Source: an uncultured Clostridia bacterium (GTDB lineage Bacteria > Bacillota > Clostridia > Christensenellales > CAAEEZ01). Taken from it: a stretch of 64,000 bases of DNA. The DNA lies in assembly GCA_934365195.1 (NCBI GenBank), contig CAKRNA010000002.1, positions 1 to 64,000 of the forward strand, in the 5' to 3' direction. Numbering within the stretch: the stretch's first letter is position 1; each line of letters starts with the position of its first letter. The notes under the pieces were generated by a model. The model was not told where the DNA came from. It ran no database searches and saw only the letters and a list, made by a program, of their open reading frames with translations. A program made the translations under genes and the position numbers. Below, piece by piece: positions 10,601-16,992 of the stretch.

Positions 10601-11446
10601 AGCGCTAGCCTAAAAGATTTGGCTAAAAACGGATTTGCTATTGCAACATTCAACGTAAACAAGATAGAAGTAAACGTATTCGTTGAAAAAACTAACTTTA
10701 TGCCATCAAGCAATGTAGATGCTATTCTAAACGAGTACAAACAAGGTATTAGGCTTGACTCTGAATATTTGACCGTTGATAATATCAAATTACCGGATAG
10801 TAAGTACTTTGACTTTACTAAGGTTGGATATCAAACGATGAAACTTACTTTAGTTGGTCAAGATACTAAGGGTAACGACGTAAGCAACTACAAATTGAAT
10901 CTTAAAACCGGTGCTAACATCTTTATCAGTACTAATAGAATTGACGATAAGAATGGCAACTGGACTATTACTTCTATCGATGGTAAACCGCTTGAGGAAA
11001 ACCTTGTAAACAACGGTATAACGCTAAATAAAGGCTCGAAGGCTGATGTTCTAACGGTATTTAGAAAAGACGTTGTAAGCACGAATAAAGAGGTTATCAA
11101 GTCCGATAAAGTAAACTACATTGCTCGTGTAGACGGAAAACTAACCGAAACGGTTAATATGAAGATTAACGTAACGGGTGCAAACACCAAGAAGAATTTG
11201 TACTTAATCAACGACTACGGCGTATGCACCAAGATTGAAAACGTTAAGTACGTAACCGAAGGCGGCAAGACCTTTGCAGTATTCGAGTCCGGTCAAACAG
11301 GTTGGTTCGTATTTGCTGACGCAGCGCCAAACCAAGCGGTAATTTGGTCGGGAGTTGCAATCGGCGTAATGTCTGCAATAATAGTTGGTCTAATCGTAGT
11401 ATTAGTAATCGGCTTAAAAAGAAAAAAGAAGTTAGGCATTAAATAA
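1616..11446 (+). CDS. Giant secreted cell-surface protein with YDG/MBG-like repeats
   Basis: This 3,276-residue protein starts at an ATG with a strong AGGAGG site. Residues 1-37 look like a signal peptide (basic MRRLSKGYTK, hydrophobic core, TYA before the mature end). About residues 3244-3267 form a single membrane span followed by the basic tail KRKKKLGIK; no LPXTG sorting motif is present. The middle is tandem beta-rich modules. YDG-type motifs (KVFDNTT, KEYDGTT, KVYDGKT, KTYDGDT, KTYDGTT) occur at roughly residues 1835, 1955, 2148, 2402 and 2505. MBG-like YG motifs (AEYGTALDL, SVYGNTID) recur before and after these. Residues about 40-330 form a different N-terminal domain I do not recognise. 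By analogy with MBG/YDG proteins it is probably an extended adhesin or surface stalk; ligand unknown. Single-gene transcription unit. Confidence 0.85.
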   Translation: MRRLSKGYTKFAFMLLILAMCMTAFVVSPYYNTKTYAYVITPICVTNKTEIMSKWEYSKSDIQAIEGSDPSLPQKTFDHFFNPNLSIRDALSGYIYFAESDKQWIVGNNDFAVDSYPGGVGNDYRKRDILRDYILGTGTYWSTDRGMRKAYPRYMPNYYDLVTGAGGSTLSASDFPNGTTTKTISLGGSQGSMKNYFGLGFGITMSWGVGSFAEGTNGTNYYTTFEDSKIYYYTKSEATTNKPGAPPKVVQDWRRSNGFMYTFIKVPKGMSQYLSVSASADMMCQKPFGENNGNDCRSLVVLDVQVGNYVPDTNNPTPKHPGALNVKNSTQYVSPDTAAGAVNWANRQTGFVDLDGSEWIQLSATVVTSDANYLGGYKNEMGLSNVKLTFKVSPKIVEVDIPNNGKDDYFPSKDINITMGYNSNLNYDSSSFNTAVYRVDPENPSNLILVAQNLPKNSETNVGDNKKQIKFTHILTQNGTYEVRILRNGEVVDKVRYATPVKAIDKLAPNYGDWAGDSVKWFTSVTTDLPGTKISLINVKDQPATLTDCMSKVDKISFYLKKIDDSVSDTHQYNFSELYSFANSATNDYKYEVMHSREKFSSQPATMFPNVFGKNVAGQDKYGKYVLFYKVTDKAGNWLSYNSCIIKYDNGANYSFADGTLQLSTGATSGWKDAATFGNSWINGGDVYVKFKLSQDYHFTPSFTFTDEGGTEYSTLEKDENGNNLIKYTKDGLTFEGLIVEAGYYYAKFSANNLETAEDYAFDGKIYATGEYADRFTIASGIPLKIDVKKPFTAVPEGELFLDFNNSGWFTFDSYVYANDPEKGAGIWLSLNTDLELMELDVLKDAYVISNTNGGGADYKTKLDPEDGIFKVFLPLNKGINPEKKLYVKDQAGNVTEITLPEIKFDSTKYRINTASVSHSNLGEDAPNVTFLVGENKESAATYTLDELITTPLYRGLNVYVNFEGVDVNLFGEYSVKLGETNLTVENNIAQFAIGDGGVTDYSLDVIIYKYINIKVYVEGKELSTSSSDVVSVDYNGKDKTFVVKDENGNDITSGITGITATKNAGNYDFDIEVNDAVNKLKTKEVNKYYLQIKPKSVNAVITSKDSLTVSDGTLLIENQYGKKDPNFNVEYRSGLIISDSTLEMKFVANLGGELKDLNTLYVGSYDLEFVSATIGETIDKNYTFNYVYNGQKVNVKYNVIPREVRLGLSNIPTFSYGGVNGLFDLSEVAKTLNPDDISELVTKPDTGLGFNGQLRLVDRNGADIQYNSPVGTYYVSAQDLTLKDKGENFKLVAKNNNDEWYGITLTKKVITLTVSDKMLNAEYGTALDLTTARSLSFKEGLVSGDNIEDVLNKIELKNASNYSGLLNAGKYTLEYSLKENAVLKNYDVQFATYELNIKPKKLYVRLNVAESTLEKYHDELPFEDYSKLVLDIKNIEGFVDINDYKNYDFSGATQAFTIKGRVLDIGKYEIVAVEGYDGLVMYTGGGVRNYEFVPETDYEFVVKAQIEGDEYTVIAEFTKPNFSFTYSEFVNSYTSDLLSTLKFTTVGGNAIDMSGELAKLQVYYEDSKGDEVNIQTANVGTLFAKVRYMEGTEATYTVADYSAKSTRITVQQKHVTLKYNANKFSLKDRGGFYAEFTYGFEHTKENINDLFSVADNTGVIKGTVSGNFLLNATLNKNNLYNASTQYTFDFDNANITFSDEINAGVTSNYVISVPNESNYFIRVNPRGVTVSMIEGDSQDVGKEYGNNDNLSKYGYYLNNLVLGEQSEVKFTATRNLERVLGEDAGEYDFIVFGYINNANYTLLRNEDGSVQVYNKYVISERIIVVNQFNFNSSKVFDNTTSIGAYGTYQYKNAMDNGVDIDKVVRFEGELDNVNVGNDISVVFRLLINPEYAKNFKFERPNGVTVNGVVDNENIFFDENDSDEVVLNNQKVNVLIATIDITIDNLSDTVLEKEYDGTTNYNLAISKKDYNSETFKQLINDKLSIKALFAQIDAGSDINVEFTIEVMENIANFNSNVKVTLNGSEIAFTGIQFKNNYKGNINPAVIKATDDSIVTKIFDGEATINDEAIVNIKPFTYGSDSLELNVDRSSIVFNSVNNGDYELNVKVTVAAYNPNYTLDGDTIKVKGRIFKRDVTIKMIEGKISEVSKVYDGKTSLGSVTITGKDYEIEGLLPIHEGVVTIDTRSSVAEFEDKWAGTNKKIILRNVDIASSDNNQTANNYNLVNGGEINGLKGTITPRPVKIDTGSIVIYNTTYLGKNCDNYPVSLVRNLLDQTTNDRVNVYMSLVVGKDGLLQEDRIYEIMPEFTLKLKGEVTGNAQSIYLDKNNGLKSYAKGVSDEEKLLAQNSYAISNLNDVFAASNGELNKGRNAVKDSSITVTGAQTYIYPFIITNADIYFNEEYLNKTYDGDTKLNERLEALVRRTGYDFLKEEINGITIKNKGMSVYNDIVVGSYKIQLELSKDLALSFSALTKSPMYDFAKDFNFVIEKDAKITERIVNVNAIKKVKTYDGTTEAKLGTDFELKLMFGTTGKQEGLRDDDAPFVEFGCTTAYYDVKDATKVARLTLTDLYLIDKPGYDVAKNYKIVFIEKSGKQSDTITLEDCEIAKRDLTIEVPTLELTYRTGLPTASRLSDLLKNKVKTDGFVAGDYLPSDFNSRITFKYTDAKKYTEGKVLGVNSNQTNGNAITIELGDQLLNDYNDLFKNYKINVKNGGIKINAMDVTVTFDRIDSKMTSVYGNTIDKNGILNQFVFKNGDVVLPQKDLIGFITINNMPNIRSDVQDYQLGVMIRKYTGIENYNITVEIEDADLIYTITPTDIEYSPHNTNFTFTYEQGKNYVGDVKARFSVTNVDKNNPNITISILMGKMENGSFVEDKTLVIEDMGVYEGLAVKIVVNGTNNYNSVVVPVKVEITAKEISLDMKNYSTTFDPNGGAQIYPDEYSSIPSVYKNVIKTFIIDESGNAVSKVTAVGKYTVVAYSTDAKVKVVERYPSGFDVNKLSASLKDLAKNGFAIATFNVNKIEVNVFVEKTNFMPSSNVDAILNEYKQGIRLDSEYLTVDNIKLPDSKYFDFTKVGYQTMKLTLVGQDTKGNDVSNYKLNLKTGANIFISTNRIDDKNGNWTITSIDGKPLEENLVNNGITLNKGSKADVLTVFRKDVVSTNKEVIKSDKVNYIARVDGKLTETVNMKINVTGANTKKNLYLINDYGVCTKIENVKYVTEGGKTFAVFESGQTGWFVFADAAPNQAVIWSGVAIGVMSAIIVGLIVVLVIGLKRKKKLGIK

Positions 11447-11456
11447 CAAAATGATT

Positions 11457-11482
11457 AAAGGCATCAATCGATGCCTTTTTTC
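11457..11482 (+). terminator. Intrinsic terminator of the giant surface protein gene
   Basis: Stem AAGGCATC/GATGCCTT with AATC loop, followed by a T run, 11 bases after the stop codon. Confidence 0.9.
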
Positions 11483-11844
11483 TTTGCAAATTTGCGCATG
11501 AAATAACGTATTAGTAAATTCGCATAACTAAGCGTTTTTGTTATAACATTGCCTCTTGGGTGAATTTTGGGGCAAAAACAATATAGTAAAGGATAAATTG
11601 TGCGGGTAGGCTAACGGTATAATAAATATTGCATTCCACATTGTATGATGATATAACTTGCTTGCCCCATTGCCTATATTTAACTTTCAATATACTAAAT
11701 CTTACGTACTGCATTACAATGCGCTATAAAACTTACGTTTGTTTGTAAAACGTTTGCGCTAAAACTTGCATTAAACATGCATTTAACTTGCATTAAAATC
11801 GTATTAAACCACTTTAAATTTAACATTTAGAAGGTGATATTGTA
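11483..11844. other. Intergenic region, no gene seen
   Basis: No open frame with a ribosome binding site. It contains a separated inverted repeat (GGGGCAA at about 11570, TTGCCCC at about 11665) and two copies of AACTTGCATTAAA near 11763-11798. Neither is enough to call an RNA gene. Confidence 0.5.
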
Positions 11845-11873
11845 TAAAAAAACAACCCAACGGGTTGTTTTTT
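11845..11873 (-). terminator. Intrinsic terminator of aspS
   Basis: Stem AACAACCC/GGGTTGTT with a three-base loop. On the minus strand it is followed by a long T run. It lies about 40 bp beyond the aspS stop. Confidence 0.9.
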
Positions 11874-11910
11874 AACGTATTTTTCGTAATATTATTTGTA
11901 AAATCTTTTA

Positions 11911-13245
11911 TTACGGTGTTAGCCTGTTGATATCTCTTGGGAATAGGGTAGCCTCTCTAATATTGCTTAGTTTTAGTAGTTTGTAGGTCAGCCTTTCAAG
12001 ACCGATACCTAGTCCGCCGTGAGGTGGCATACCGTATTTGTGAATCATCAAGTAGTCCGAGAATCTTTCAGGATCCATTTTTCTATCAAGCATTTTTTGT
12101 ACTTGCATATCGTACTCGTGTATTCTTTGACCGCCGGTGGTGATTTCTGCGCCGTTAAGCAGCAAGTCGAAACTTAGCGTTACCGTTGGATCGGCAGGAT
12201 CGTCCATAGCGTAGAAAGGACGCTTTTTAGAAGGGTAGTGTGTTACGAATACAAGGTCAGAACCGGTGGTTTGCTTGATGTAGTCGCCTATAATCTTCTC
12301 CTCGTCGGCGTCAAAGTCGTTAAAGTCTGTAATTTTCTTTTTGGATAGGCGAGTAGTAATCTCTTTGCCTTCCTTAAAGGTGATGGTTGGGATAGTTTCA
12401 AACTGCGGCAAGGTTACGTTGAACATAGCAAGTTCCTTAGAGTACTCCCTATTTAGTAGGTCGAACACGTAGCGTAGCATACTTGCTTCCATGCTCATAA
12501 TATCTTCAAAACTTTCGATAAAGCCCATTTCAAAGTCAAGGCCGGTAAACTCGTTGATATGCCTTGAAGTGTCGTGTTTTTCAGCCCTATACACGCCGCC
12601 TGTTTCAAAAACTCTTCCAAAAACGCCCACCATCATTTGTTTGTAGAATTGAGGGCTTTGAGCAAGGTAAGCAGGCTTGCCAAAGTAGTCAAGTTCGAAC
12701 ATATTTGCACCGCCTTCTGCACCTTCGCACACGATTTTTGGCGAACGGATGTCGGTGAAGTTTTGAGAAAGCAAGAACTCTCTAAATCCTCTTACGATGC
12801 CTTCTTGAATTTTGAATACAGCCCTATCCTTTGGGTTACGCAAAGAAATAGGACGCATATCTAGTTTTACGTTTAGGGTAGCGTCAAAGTTCCTCTTGTT
12901 GATTTTTAGAGGCATTTGGTCGTGCGGGGTAGACAAAACTTCAAGGTCTTTAATTTGAATTTCAAAGCCTAGAGGAGCACGCTCATCCACCTTGTAGTCG
13001 CCGATAATCTTAACGGTAGCACCTTCTGTAAGGTCGCCAAAATTGTCGCTAGCACCTTTATTTAGTACGGTTTGAACGATTTCTCTATCAGTCCTGATAA
13101 TAACGAATGAAAATTCGCTCATTGTTCTGATTTTATGAACAAAGCCCTTTAGCGTTACTTCTTCTTGTTTGCCTTCTTTGATAAGGTTAAGAATTTTGTC
13201 AACGTCCGAGATTGCTTTTTCAGTAATTATATTTACTTCTTTCAT
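11911..13245 (-). CDS. aspS: Aspartyl-tRNA synthetase, archaeal/non-discriminating type
   Basis: Cytoplasmic class II synthetase charging tRNA-Asp, 444 aa. That is the length of archaeal-type AspRS and far shorter than the usual ~590-aa bacterial enzyme, which carries an inserted GAD domain absent here. An OB-fold anticodon-binding region occupies about residues 20-125. Motif 2 (YRAEKHDTSRHINEFTG) and motif 3 (GIGLERLTYKLL, then the terminal FPRDINRLTP) are clear. In organisms with this type the enzyme often also charges tRNA-Asn, which is then amidated by GatCAB; that is an inference, and no gat genes are in the window. Start ATG has GGAG eight bases upstream. Transcribed alone from the promoter at 13275-13303. 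Confidence 0.93.
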   Translation of the reverse strand: MKEVNIITEKAISDVDKILNLIKEGKQEEVTLKGFVHKIRTMSEFSFVIIRTDREIVQTVLNKGASDNFGDLTEGATVKIIGDYKVDERAPLGFEIQIKDLEVLSTPHDQMPLKINKRNFDATLNVKLDMRPISLRNPKDRAVFKIQEGIVRGFREFLLSQNFTDIRSPKIVCEGAEGGANMFELDYFGKPAYLAQSPQFYKQMMVGVFGRVFETGGVYRAEKHDTSRHINEFTGLDFEMGFIESFEDIMSMEASMLRYVFDLLNREYSKELAMFNVTLPQFETIPTITFKEGKEITTRLSKKKITDFNDFDADEEKIIGDYIKQTTGSDLVFVTHYPSKKRPFYAMDDPADPTVTLSFDLLLNGAEITTGGQRIHEYDMQVQKMLDRKMDPERFSDYLMIHKYGMPPHGGLGIGLERLTYKLLKLSNIREATLFPRDINRLTP

Positions 13246-13274
13246 TACGATTTCTCCTAATTTTGCTAACTATT

Positions 13275-13303
13275 AGTATAACAAACTAATATATATAAGT
13301 CAA
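13275..13303 (-). promoter_or_regulatory. Promoter of aspS
   Basis: On the minus strand TTGACT (13303-13298), a 17-bp spacer and TATACT (13280-13275). The leader is only about 25 nt, so there is no room for a T-box. Confidence 0.75.
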
Positions 13304-13358
13304 TGAATATTGTAGGTAGCCACGAATAAATTATGCTAAAAAACCGTTAAACTTAATC

Positions 13359-13386
13359 AAAAAAACGCCCGTTACGAGCGTTTTTA
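13359..13386 (-). terminator. Intrinsic terminator of the uraA-upp operon
   Basis: On the minus strand AAAAACGCTCG, TAA loop, CGGGCGTTTTT, then further T residues. About 20 bp after the upp stop. Confidence 0.9.
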
Positions 13387-13407
13387 AGCGTGATAATTTA
13401 GTTTAGG

Positions 13408-14037
13408 TTATTTTGTGCCGAACAATCTGTCACCTGCATCGCCAAGACCCGGTACAATGTAGCCGTTTTCGTTTAGTTTTTCGTCACAGCAGCCTACGTA
13501 AACGTTTATGTCAGGGTGGTCACCGCTGATTTTTTCAATGCCGACAGGAGCGCCAACGATACTCATAAGGTTAATGCGTTTGCAACCCAAATTCTTTAAG
13601 TATTGCACGGCAGCACTAGCACTTCCGCCTGTTGCCAGCATCGGATCAAGTAGGAAAACTTCTGTTTCGGTTACGTCCTTCGGAAGTTTGCAGTAGTACT
13701 CTTTTGGTTCTAGCGTTTCTTCGTCACGGTACATTCCTATGTGACCTACCTTTGCGGTTGGAAGTAATGCTTGAATGCCGTTTACCATGCCAAGTCCTGC
13801 CCTTAAAATAGGCACGATTGTTATTTTTTCTGCAATAACGGGTTTTACGGTGGTGCAGATAGGGGTTTTGATTTCAACGTTTTTAGTTTTAAGACCTCTT
13901 AGTGCCTCGTAGCCCATAAGCATTGCGATTTCTTCTACAAGTTCTCTAAACTCTTTTTGACAAGTTCTCTCATCTCTTAGTAGCGAGATTTTGTGAGTGA
14001 TTAGAGGGTGGTCGAATATAGTTACGTTCTTGTTCAT
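13408..14037 (-). CDS. upp: Uracil phosphoribosyltransferase
   Basis: Converts uracil plus PRPP to UMP in pyrimidine salvage. The 209-aa length is normal for the family. The PRPP-binding loop VFLLDPMLATGGSA lies at residues 127-140, and the conserved uracil-binding end (YIVPGLGDAGDRLFGT) is intact at the C-terminus. It lies 20 bp downstream of the uracil permease gene with its own GAGGTG site, so the two form an import-and-trap salvage operon. Nothing is missing or unusual. Confidence 0.96.
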   Translation of the reverse strand: MNKNVTIFDHPLITHKISLLRDERTCQKEFRELVEEIAMLMGYEALRGLKTKNVEIKTPICTTVKPVIAEKITIVPILRAGLGMVNGIQALLPTAKVGHIGMYRDEETLEPKEYYCKLPKDVTETEVFLLDPMLATGGSASAAVQYLKNLGCKRINLMSIVGAPVGIEKISGDHPDINVYVGCCDEKLNENGYIVPGLGDAGDRLFGTK

Positions 14038-14057
14038 AGTTTCACCTCGTCAAATAA

Positions 14058-15560
14058 TTATTTATTTTCGTTAATTTCTTCTTCTACTTTTTCTGCTTCT
14101 TTTTCTTTAGCGGTCTCTTTTTCCTCGATTTCCTTTTGAAGTTCGGTAATTGCTTGTTCAGCCTCCATTTCTTCAATAGTAGTGCTAGGATCTAGGTTGC
14201 CTGAGTAGGTTGCGGTAAGTCCGCTAGGTTGTTTTTCCTTTCTTAGCATAAATAGTGCGTTTAGCAAGATACCGACGAAGGTAGCAACTGCAAGTGCAGA
14301 GAAGTGGATAATGCCGATATTTAGCGTGTACCCTGCAGCGCTCATACCGATACCTACTACAAGGATAAGCGAGCAAACAATCATATTTTTAGAGTCAGAG
14401 AAGTCAACCCTTGCTTCAACCATCGTTTTTAGTCCGTTAGCGGCAATCATACCGTATAAAACAAGCGATGCGCCACCGATTACAGGGGCAGGAATAGTGC
14501 CTAATAGTGAGCCGACTTTGGTGAAAATACCAAGTACTATTGCAAATACAGCGGCAAGAGCAAGCACTCTCGGGTTGTAGTTTTTGGTGATAGAAAGTAC
14601 AGCGGTGTTTTCGCCGTAAGTGGTGTTGCACGGGCCACCTAAAAAGCCTGCTGCAACGGTTGCAAGACCATCGCCAAGTAAGGTTCTGTGTACGCCCGGA
14701 TCTTTGATGAAGTCTTTTCCGCAAACAACGCTGCTTGCGTTAATATCGCCAAGGTGCTCCATAAAGGTAACGATTGCGATAGGTACGAACATTAGAATAA
14801 CTTGTCCTAAGTGCGGAGTCCAAATTTGACCAAGGCTACCGTACCAACCAAAAGATTTCATAAATACGTCCGGTTGGAACAAAATCCATTCGTTGTTAAA
14901 TAAACCCGAGAAGTCCACGATTTTGAAGCAGCAAGCGGTGATGTAGCCTACGATAATACCGCACAAAATAGGCACGATTTTAAAGAATCCTTTTGCAAAA
15001 ATCGACACGATAATGATGGTAAGAGCGGTTACAACGCCTGTTACAATAAAGCCTGCAAGTTGCAAGTTCGTAGCGGTTGCGCCGATAATGTTGTATGCGT
15101 CCATATTCTTGATTGCAACCGGTGCTAAGCACATACCGATAACGATAATAACCGGACCAACTACTATCGGCGGGAACAACTTTTTAATAAAGTTCGTGCC
15201 TGCCATTTTTACGATAAACGATAGTAAAACGTACACGAAACCGGTTAAAATAACGGCAACGCTAAGTTCTGCCATAGCGTAGTTCCAAGTAGGAGAACCG
15301 ATTGCACCTGCCTTGCCCATTTGCGTTTGTAAAGCGGTTAAAAACGCAAAACTAGAGCCCAAAAATACGGGAACTTTCTTTTTAGTGATGTTATAAAAAA
15401 TAAGAGTTCCGATACCGGCAGATAGTAGAGCAATAGGAATACTCATATTAGCAAGTATAGGAACTAAAATGGTTGCACCAAGCATCGCAAAAACGTGTTG
15501 GAATGCAAGTACAAAGTCTTTTGGCTCATAGCCAAGAAATTTCTTGTTTGACTTCATCAT
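14058..15560 (-). CDS. uraA: Uracil permease, NCS2 family
   Basis: A 500-aa membrane transporter for uracil uptake, proton-coupled in characterised members. There are about 12-14 hydrophobic spans between residues 12 and 440, including the glycine-rich family segments GGPCNTTYGENTAVL and PAPVIGGASLVLYGMIA. The last ~70 residues form a Glu/Lys-rich cytoplasmic tail (EEMEAEQAITELQKEIEEKE...), longer than in UraA of E. coli. First gene of the operon with upp. Two adjacent ATG codons follow GGAGGTAAC; the first is chosen. That ribosome binding site is inside a predicted hairpin (15563-15598), suggesting translational control. Confidence 0.93.
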   Translation of the reverse strand: MMKSNKKFLGYEPKDFVLAFQHVFAMLGATILVPILANMSIPIALLSAGIGTLIFYNITKKKVPVFLGSSFAFLTALQTQMGKAGAIGSPTWNYAMAELSVAVILTGFVYVLLSFIVKMAGTNFIKKLFPPIVVGPVIIVIGMCLAPVAIKNMDAYNIIGATATNLQLAGFIVTGVVTALTIIIVSIFAKGFFKIVPILCGIIVGYITACCFKIVDFSGLFNNEWILFQPDVFMKSFGWYGSLGQIWTPHLGQVILMFVPIAIVTFMEHLGDINASSVVCGKDFIKDPGVHRTLLGDGLATVAAGFLGGPCNTTYGENTAVLSITKNYNPRVLALAAVFAIVLGIFTKVGSLLGTIPAPVIGGASLVLYGMIAANGLKTMVEARVDFSDSKNMIVCSLILVVGIGMSAAGYTLNIGIIHFSALAVATFVGILLNALFMLRKEKQPSGLTATYSGNLDPSTTIEEMEAEQAITELQKEIEEKETAKEKEAEKVEEEINENK

Positions 15561-15562
15561 TA

Positions 15563-15598
15563 GTTACCTCCAAAAATACTATTCTTTTTTGGGGTAAC
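15563..15598 (-). promoter_or_regulatory. Hairpin sequestering the uraA ribosome binding site
   Basis: In the mRNA, GUUACC-CCAAAAA pairs with UUUUUGG-A-GGUAAC. This gives 13 base pairs with one bulged A, burying the whole GGAGGU site; the start codon follows after two bases. A short alternative pairing of the anti-ribosome-binding strand with GGGU just upstream (15604-15607) could free it. The sensed signal is unknown. Confidence 0.55.
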
Positions 15599-15772
15599 AA
15601 ACGACCCTTATCTATATTACATTACAACGCCCTAAGTTGCAAGTAATTAAGCGATTTTTTTAATATTTTTTCGTAAAATTTGCTTTTTTGTAAATATTCT
15701 TAATTTTCGAGTGTTATTTTTGATTTTATTTATAATAATAGTGCATAAATTTATAATAGTGTCTTTTTTTTG

Positions 15773-15802
15773 TTGCAAAATTAACAAAAGGTGTGCTAAA
15801 AT
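15773..15802 (+). promoter_or_regulatory. Promoter of the DUF2188-like gene
   Basis: TTGCAA (15773-15778), an 18-bp spacer and an extended -10 (TGCTAAAAT, hexamer 15797-15802). Confidence 0.55.
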
Positions 15803-15849
15803 ACAATGTAGAAATTTATATTAGTAATAAAATTTTATTGAGGTGTGAA

Positions 15850-16743
15850 ATGAGTATTCCGTTTATTGTTGTAATTTCGGTATTAGCAGTTATTTTGGTA
15901 GTACTAATTACCGAGATAATCAGAGTATCTGTAAAATTAAAGAAAGCAGCAAAAGAAAACGCTGCAAGTCAAACCGTAGTTGCTGAAACTCCTGCCGAAG
16001 AGGTTTGCGAAGAGGCTTGCGAAGAGCCTGTAGAAGAGCCCGCCCCTGTAGAAGAGCCGATTGTTGCACCTGTAGTTACCGAAACAGAAGAGCCTGCTAC
16101 CGAAGAGCCTGTAGTGGTTGCTGAGGAAGAGCCGGTTGTTGAACCTGTTGAAGAGCCTGCACCTACTGAAGAGGAAGTTGAAGAGGCGGTTACTGAGCCT
16201 ACCGAAGAGGTTGAAGAGCCTGCTCCTACTGAAGAAGTAGTTGAAGAACCTGTTGAAGAGGACGAAGAGGTTGTAGAGGAAGAGCCTGCTACTGAAGAAC
16301 CTGAGGTAACCACCGAGGAAGAGCCTGAAGAGGAAGAATTAAGCGTGGAAGAGCCTGCAGTTGAAGAAGTTAGCGAAGAACCTATCGAAAAAGGCGAGGG
16401 CAGACCTGTTAAACGTGCTAAACAAGCAAAAAAAGCACCTATTACTAGCCAAAAACCTGAGGAAGAGGACGAAGATCCTCAAGAGAAAAAACCTAGAAGA
16501 AGGGCTACTAGGGCTACTAAAGAAGATGAAGTTAAAGAACAACCTAAGAAAGCAAGAGAAATGTATATCTTGGTTTACGACAAAGACGATAAAGATTGGG
16601 TAATCAAGAAAAATACTAACAAGAGGGCTACTAAGAGATTCGAGACCAAAGAAGAGGCATTAAAAGCAATTAAAGTGCTTGCCGAAAATTCCGGTCTACC
16701 TTACTTAGTACAAAAAATGGACGGAAAATTCCAAAAACAATAA
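15850..16743 (+). CDS. Membrane-anchored acidic protein with C-terminal DUF2188-like domain
   Basis: The 297-aa start is taken at the ATG preceded by GAGGTG; an upstream in-frame GTG at 15793 overlaps the promoter and is unlikely. Residues 2-23 form one membrane span, then a basic stretch (KLKKAAKEN). About residues 40-180 are extremely Glu/Pro/Val/Thr-rich repeats (TEEPVVVAEEEP-like). A Lys/Arg-rich patch follows. The final ~60 residues (YILVYDKDDKDWVIKKNTNKR ... ETKEEALKAIKVLAENSG) match the pattern of DUF2188, a small domain of unknown function in which a basic, W-containing strand precedes a KEEA helix. The extended acidic linker would project that domain away from the membrane. Function unknown; single-gene unit. 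Confidence 0.75.
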   Translation: MSIPFIVVISVLAVILVVLITEIIRVSVKLKKAAKENAASQTVVAETPAEEVCEEACEEPVEEPAPVEEPIVAPVVTETEEPATEEPVVVAEEEPVVEPVEEPAPTEEEVEEAVTEPTEEVEEPAPTEEVVEEPVEEDEEVVEEEPATEEPEVTTEEEPEEEELSVEEPAVEEVSEEPIEKGEGRPVKRAKQAKKAPITSQKPEEEDEDPQEKKPRRRATRATKEDEVKEQPKKAREMYILVYDKDDKDWVIKKNTNKRATKRFETKEEALKAIKVLAENSGLPYLVQKMDGKFQKQ

Positions 16744-16758
16744 TAAACGATATAATAG

Positions 16759-16787
16759 AAGGGACTAATTGTAGTCCCTTTTTTTTA
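16759..16787 (+). terminator. Intrinsic terminator after the DUF2188-like gene
   Basis: AAGGGACTA/TAGTCCCTT stem with an ATTG loop and an eight-T run. Confidence 0.92.
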
Positions 16788-16945
16788 TTATTTTTTTTAT
16801 TAAACAGCCGCTTTTTTATGCCTATGCTAAAACGAATTATACTGTCTTTTTGCGTAACCTTTTTCTATAAATCTACCGCTGCTTTTGTGTCAAAACACAA
16901 ACATACTAGGTTATCTGTTGGGTGATTTTATCGTAATTTGATTGT

Positions 16946-16992
16946 ACAATCCCTCCGACGCTATGCGCCACCTCCCTTTGCACAAGGGAGGC
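16946..16992 (-). repeat. Palindromic repeat family A, copy 4
   Basis: A 47-bp full copy. Its hairpin 2 is GGCGC-ATA-GCGTC, fully paired with one G-T. It sits at the end of a run of 45-bp tandem units. Confidence 0.9.

Noticed and set aside
11300..11446. Sortase (LPXTG) anchor at the C-terminus of the giant protein
   Set aside because: No LPXTG-like motif precedes the terminal span; only a membrane segment and a basic tail are present.
15969..16313. 114-codon minus-strand frame of Ser/Gly/Thr/Ala
   Set aside because: It is the antisense shadow of the Glu/Pro-rich repeat of the DUF2188-like gene; no ribosome binding site or promoter.
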